Positions 31,776 to 35,180 of a stretch of 35,180 nucleotides of DNA are shown piece after piece. Every line of letters begins with the position of its first letter. Within the stretch, counting starts at the first letter, position 1. The notes beneath the pieces were generated by a model. That model did not search any database. It saw nothing but the letters and a program-made list of their open reading frames with translations, and was not told where the DNA came from. This DNA comes from an uncultured Eubacteriales bacterium. GTDB lineage: Bacteria > Bacillota > Clostridia > Peptostreptococcales > Anaerovoracaceae. A program made the position numbers and the translations under genes. The stretch covers positions 1-35,180 of the forward strand of contig URWB01000005.1 in NCBI GenBank assembly GCA_900551415.1, written 5' to 3'.

Positions 31776-32864
31776 ATGGCAGTAACCGCTCAGATGGTAA
31801 AAGAATTAAGAGAAATGACCGGCGCAGGCATGATGGACTGCAAAAAGGCATTGGTAGAAGTTGACGGCAATATCGAAGCTGCTGTTGACTATTTGAAAGA
31901 AAAGGGACTTGCGAAGGCCGCAAAGAAGGCAGGCAGAGTTGCCGCGGAAGGCTTAGTTAAGATCGCTTTTTCCGATGATCACAAGACTGCCGCTATCGTT
32001 GAAGTCAATTCCGAAACAGACTTCGTTTCCAAAAACGAAGAATTCGTAAACTTTGTAGAAGACCTCGCGAAGCTGGCTTTAACAGCGGAATCCAACGATA
32101 TCGAAGCCTTCAAGGCGATGGCATATGAAGGCGCGACGGTTGCGGATGCGTTAACCGCGAAGATTGCGAAGATCGGCGAAAATATGTCGATCAGAAGAAT
32201 TGAAAAAGCATCCGGCGATGTGCTCGCTTCCTATGTGCACGGCGGCGGCAGAATCGGCGTTATCGTGGTAGGCAGCGGTGAAGCGACCGATGCCGTGAAG
32301 GAAGCTCTGACCAATATCGCGATGCAGGTCGCGGCGATGAATCCGCAGTATGTCAGCAGAGACGAAATCTCCGCGGAGGAACTCGCGAAGATCAGAGAAA
32401 TCACGCTCGAAAGCGCGCTGAACGATCCGTTCTCCCTGCCGAAACCAATCTTAAACGAATTGATGGACAAGGCTGTGGCCGGAGTTTGGTCCGCGGAAGA
32501 TGTCGCGATCTTAGAAGAAAAGAGAAACGACAAGAGCTTCAACTTCAACTATCTGCCGAACTTCCTTTCCAAGGAAGCAAAGGCGCAGTTGGCAGACCTC
32601 GCGGTCGCGGATAAAGCCGCGATCTCCGCGAACAAGATTTTCCTTGGACTGGTAGAGGGACGTGTTTCCAAGCAGTTAAAGGATATCTGCCTGCTTGACC
32701 AAACTTATGTCAGAGCAGAAGACGGCAAGCAGACCGTCGCGAAGTATCTGGAATCCGTAGATAAGAACCTTTCCCTCGCGAAGGTTGTACGTTTCGAAGT
32801 CGGCGAAGGCATCGAAAAGAAGGAAGAAGATTTCGCGGCAGAAGTAGCTGCACAGCTTAAATAA
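31776..32864 (+). CDS. tsf: Translation elongation factor Ts with an internal insertion
   Basis: 362 residues, longer than the usual 290-310. EF-Ts exchanges GDP on EF-Tu. The N-terminal UBA-like helix bundle (VKELREMTGAGMMDCKKAL) and the catalytic NSETDFVSKNEEF are normal, as is the C-terminal VEGRVSKQLKDICLLDQ. Between ALND (ending at 217) and that segment (about 285) there is an extra stretch of roughly 65 residues, with FNFNYLPNFLSKEAKAQL in it. In typical EF-Ts this join is only a few residues. The frame is uninterrupted and codon use matches the rest. The gene has an AGGAGG site and follows rpsB. No pyrH or frr follows. Confidence 0.96.
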   Translation: MAVTAQMVKELREMTGAGMMDCKKALVEVDGNIEAAVDYLKEKGLAKAAKKAGRVAAEGLVKIAFSDDHKTAAIVEVNSETDFVSKNEEFVNFVEDLAKLALTAESNDIEAFKAMAYEGATVADALTAKIAKIGENMSIRRIEKASGDVLASYVHGGGRIGVIVVGSGEATDAVKEALTNIAMQVAAMNPQYVSRDEISAEELAKIREITLESALNDPFSLPKPILNELMDKAVAGVWSAEDVAILEEKRNDKSFNFNYLPNFLSKEAKAQLADLAVADKAAISANKIFLGLVEGRVSKQLKDICLLDQTYVRAEDGKQTVAKYLESVDKNLSLAKVVRFEVGEGIEKKEEDFAAEVAAQLK

Positions 32865-32882
32865 GTTCCTGCTAACTACAGG

Positions 32883-32953
32883 CGCATGCCTGGACATGCG
32901 AAGGGCGGCTCGTAAGTCCGCCGAAATGTGCGAAAGCACAAACAACTTTTTTT
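32883..32953 (+). other. Three consecutive hairpins after tsf
   Basis: CGCATG/CATGCG (32883-32900), GGCGG/CCGCC (32904-32922) and TGTGC-GAAA-GCACA (32927-32940, a GNRA loop) follow one another. A T-run begins six bases after the last at about 32947. They may act as an RNA 3' end or stability element for the rpsB-tsf message. Confidence 0.5.
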
Positions 32954-32967
32954 ATCGTCAACAACAC

Positions 32968-33010
32968 AAAACCTCGTAGAGTGATTGCTTTTACGAGGTT
33001 TTTATTTTTT
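32968..33010 (+). terminator. Terminator of rpsB-tsf
   Basis: AAACCTCGTA (32968-32977) and TACGAGGTTT (32992-33001) form a perfect 10-bp stem with a 14-base loop, followed by TTTATTTTTT. Strong. Confidence 0.93.
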
Positions 33011-33139
33011 GAGGCAAAAAACTTCCGCCATTGAAATCGGAAGATGGAAGAAGATGGAGCCTCCTCTCATCACCGGCAAAACTGATGATAGGATTCGCGA
33101 CGCGGCCTTCGCGTGAGGGCAGATATTCAAGTTCGTCTC

Positions 33140-33168
33140 TTGACAGCCTGCGAAAAATTCGGTATCCT
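33140..33168 (+). promoter_or_regulatory. Promoter of the ktrB-ktrA unit
   Basis: TTGACA (33140-33145) and TATCCT (33163-33168) are spaced 17 bases. The start should be near 33175, about 34 bases before the chosen ktrB start, so the leader is short and leaves no room for a riboswitch. Confidence 0.75.
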
Positions 33169-33208
33169 TATAAGGAAACGAATGTAATCGCGCGGAAAGG
33201 AAATGCTT

Positions 33209-34549
33209 ATGTCACAAAAATCCATGCGTCTGCGTCGGCATCTGACCACCTTTCAGATGATGATTCTTGGGTTCGCCTTGCTGATCTTAGTGGGAGCGCT
33301 GGTTTTAATGTTGCCCGTATGCAGCGCGGCAGGCAATTGGACATCCTTTCATGAGTCCTTATTTACAGCTACCTCCGCGACCTGCGTTACAGGTTTGGTT
33401 GTGCGGGATACCGGCAGCTACTGGTCCGGATTCGGCCAGCTGGTGATCTTAATGCTGATTCAGATCGGAGGCCTCGGTGTCATCACTGCCGCCGTTACTT
33501 TTTTGCTGTTCGCCGGCAAAAATGTTTCCCTAAAAGAACGCAGCGCGATGCAGGAAGCAATCGCGGCACCGGCAATCGGCGGAATTGTGCGGCTGACAAA
33601 ATTTATCCTGAAGGGAACGCTGCTGATAGAGGTTTTGGGAGCCTTGCTGCTGTTACCGGTTTTTTACGGGGATTACGGCAGGAAGGGCATCTGGATGGCG
33701 GTCTTTCATTCCATATCGGCTTTTTGCAATGCGGGCTTTGATATCCTCGGATGCGCGGGGCAGCAGTATCTGTCCTTGATGGGATATGAGCAGAATCCGA
33801 TTGTGAATTTTGTTATCATGCTGCTGATTATTATCGGAGGAATCGGTTTTTTAACCTGGAATGACCTGTATCGGCATCGTTTGCGTATGCGGCGCTATCA
33901 AATGCAAAGCAAGGTGATTCTCCTTATGACGGCAATTTTGATTTTTTTACCTGCTCTGTTTTTCTTTTTTGTGGATTTTGCTGATATGCCGCTTCGTGAA
34001 CGTGTTCTGGCAGCCCTCTTTCAGGCGGTTACGCCCAGAACCGCGGGGTTTAATACGGTCGATCTGACGTGCATGACGGATGTTTCCAAGGGATTGATTA
34101 CGGGTCTGATGTTGATTGGGGGCGCGCCGGGATCGACAGCCGGCGGCATGAAGGTGACCACCTTGGCCGTACTTTTGACTTCCACGGCCGCAACCTTTGG
34201 GCGACGGGAGGAAACCCATGCATTTGAACGCCGGATTGAAAACGAGGTGATTCGAAATGCCGCGGCAATTTTGCTCTTGTATTTGGGGCTTAGCTTTGTG
34301 GGCGCGTCTGTGATTAGTCTGACAGAAAATCTGCCGCTGGAGGCATGTCTGTATGAGACCGCGTCAGCGGCGGGAACCGTCGGCCTGACCCTGGGACTGA
34401 CGCCGCATTTGGGTGTGTTGTCACAGTCTGTTTTGATCCTGCTGATGTTTTTTGGACGTGTCGGCGGATTAACTCTGATTTACGCGGCTTTTTCCGGACA
34501 TGAAATTGTCTGCGCGCGCTTTCCCAAAGGAAATATCACGGTGGGATAA
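33209..34549 (+). CDS. ktrB: Potassium uptake channel subunit KtrB (TrkH/KtrB family)
   Basis: 446 residues from ATG 33209, eight bases after GAAAGG; the ATG at 33203 lies too close to that site. The protein has the four M1-P-M2 repeats of the TrkH/KtrB superfamily. Pore-loop segments are TSATCVTGLVV (first), ISAFCNAGFDI (second), VTPRTAGFNTVD (third) and SAAGTVGLTLGL (fourth), each with the filter Gly. Length is close to Bacillus KtrB, not to the longer TrkH. The GGAPGSTAGGMKVTT stretch in the third repeat is the gating loop region. With the next gene it forms a sodium-coupled or voltage-driven K+ uptake system. Confidence 0.93.
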   Translation: MSQKSMRLRRHLTTFQMMILGFALLILVGALVLMLPVCSAAGNWTSFHESLFTATSATCVTGLVVRDTGSYWSGFGQLVILMLIQIGGLGVITAAVTFLLFAGKNVSLKERSAMQEAIAAPAIGGIVRLTKFILKGTLLIEVLGALLLLPVFYGDYGRKGIWMAVFHSISAFCNAGFDILGCAGQQYLSLMGYEQNPIVNFVIMLLIIIGGIGFLTWNDLYRHRLRMRRYQMQSKVILLMTAILIFLPALFFFFVDFADMPLRERVLAALFQAVTPRTAGFNTVDLTCMTDVSKGLITGLMLIGGAPGSTAGGMKVTTLAVLLTSTAATFGRREETHAFERRIENEVIRNAAAILLLYLGLSFVGASVISLTENLPLEACLYETASAAGTVGLTLGLTPHLGVLSQSVLILLMFFGRVGGLTLIYAAFSGHEIVCARFPKGNITVG

Positions 34550-34566
34550 AAAGAGAGGAAACGAAA

Positions 34567-35180
34567 ATGAAAAATGTGTTACTGATTGGACTCGGACGTT
34601 TTGGACGGCATCTCGCGGAAGAATTGAATCAATTGGGACATCAGGTTATGGCTGTGGATAAAAACGAGGAACGCGTCGATGCCTGTATGGATTTTGTTAC
34701 AAACGCGCAGATCGGCGACAGCACCGCGGAGGATTTTTTGCGTTCTTTGGGCGTGAAAAATTATGACATTTGTTATGTTACGATCAGCGATAATTTTTTA
34801 AGCGCGTTGGAAACCACATCTCAGCTTAAGGAACTTGGCGCAAAATGTATCGTTTCCAGAGCGAAACAGGAGCTGCAGGCAAAATTTTTGCTGCGTAACG
34901 GGGCAGATCATGTAGTCTATCCGGAAAAACAACTGGCAAAATGGGCAGCGATCCGATATACCGCCAACCATATCTTTGATTATATTGAACTGGACGCGCA
35001 GCATGCGATCATCGAGGCCGCGGTACCGGAGTCATGGAGAGATCAAAGTATCGGAAGCCTGGATATTCGCAGAAAGTACGGTATCAATATTTTAGCCATT
35101 CGGCAAAATGAAAAAACAAACGCCGCAATTTCGGCGGAAACCGTTTTGAAATATGGCTACCGCAATCCCACTGGCTTTAG
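34567..35180 (+). CDS. ktrA: Potassium uptake regulatory subunit KtrA (3' end outside window)
   Basis: 204 complete codons are visible and no stop is reached, so the end lies past the window; KtrA is usually about 220 residues. It begins with the RCK_N nucleotide-binding fold: IGLGRFGRHLAEEL, and the acidic VDKNEER end of the second strand. GDSTAEDFL and the KCIVSRAK segment follow. The RCK_C part starts at about 140 (YIELDAQHAIIEAAVPESWR) and is nearly complete; in Ktr systems it can bind c-di-AMP. It starts 17 bases after ktrB. It should form the octameric ring that gates KtrB by ATP/ADP. Confidence 0.92.
   Translation, partial: MKNVLLIGLGRFGRHLAEELNQLGHQVMAVDKNEERVDACMDFVTNAQIGDSTAEDFLRSLGVKNYDICYVTISDNFLSALETTSQLKELGAKCIVSRAKQELQAKFLLRNGADHVVYPEKQLAKWAAIRYTANHIFDYIELDAQHAIIEAAVPESWRDQSIGSLDIRRKYGINILAIRQNEKTNAAISAETVLKYGYRNPTGF

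Larger units (their letters stand above)
32865..33208 (+). other. Intergenic region between tsf and ktrB
   Basis: This 344-base gap has no gene. It contains three tandem hairpins (32883-32940), a strong terminator (32968-33010), a CTTCCG/CGGAAG hairpin (33022-33043), a stretch with little clear structure, and the ktrB promoter (33140-33168). I did not find a convincing c-di-AMP riboswitch. Confidence 0.6.

Noticed and set aside
33044..33139. Possible c-di-AMP (ydaO) riboswitch before ktrB
   Set aside because: No core match was seen, and the TTGACA promoter at 33140 lies downstream, so the ktrB leader is too short to hold one.

Overview
The window reads as chromosome of a low-to-mid GC Gram-positive anaerobe of the class Clostridia. 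The evidence is the gene families: a clostridial-type single-chain PurL, an IMP cyclohydrolase of the PurO fold, a TagGH/LCP wall-polymer set, KtrAB and strong AGGAGG ribosome sites. Base composition is about half GC by eye, lower in the 23.4-30.0 kb block. I cannot name the genus. Every supported gene lies on the + strand. No tRNA, rRNA, CRISPR array, insertion sequence or prophage gene was found.

Region 1 (1-403) is the 3' end of a DHHW-type surface or acylation-associated protein. Region 2 (404-12610) is a nine-gene de novo purine operon in the order purE, purC, purF-like, purM, purN, PurO-type IMP cyclohydrolase, AICAR transformylase, purD, purL. It has a sigma-A promoter, CGAAC boxes resembling Bacillus PurR boxes, and a strong terminator. 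The bifunctional PurH is absent: a PurO-fold cyclohydrolase and a stand-alone transformylase do its two steps. The PurF-like protein lacks the N-terminal nucleophilic Cys and other glutaminase residues. purK and purB are not in the window.

Region 3 (12.7-21.4 kb) begins with a 57-residue membrane miniprotein. It continues with a wall-glycopolymer cluster: CDP-glycerol glycerophosphotransferase, a sugar-transfer-associated ATP-grasp enzyme, a nucleotidyltransferase, a tandem ATP-grasp protein whose first half is degenerate, TagG-like permease, TagH-like ATPase, and an LCP ligase with a Pro/Thr-rich tail. Together they could build, modify, export and attach a teichoic-acid-like polymer. thrS (TGS-less) follows.

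Region 4 (23.4-30.0 kb) is a sigma-54-controlled unit. An enhancer-binding activator with an unrecognised sensor region overlaps a class A beta-lactamase-fold protein that lacks the catalytic serine. A textbook -24/-12 promoter with upstream palindromes then precedes an M19 dipeptidase, an APC permease and a transglutaminase-like protein. This looks like a dipeptide or cell-wall-peptide uptake and breakdown regulon, and it is the best candidate in the window for an undescribed system.

Region 5 (30.0-35.2 kb) holds a structured intergenic stretch, an orphan LytTR regulator, a structured leader before rpsB-tsf (EF-Ts with a large insertion), and ktrB-ktrA, the latter cut by the window edge.
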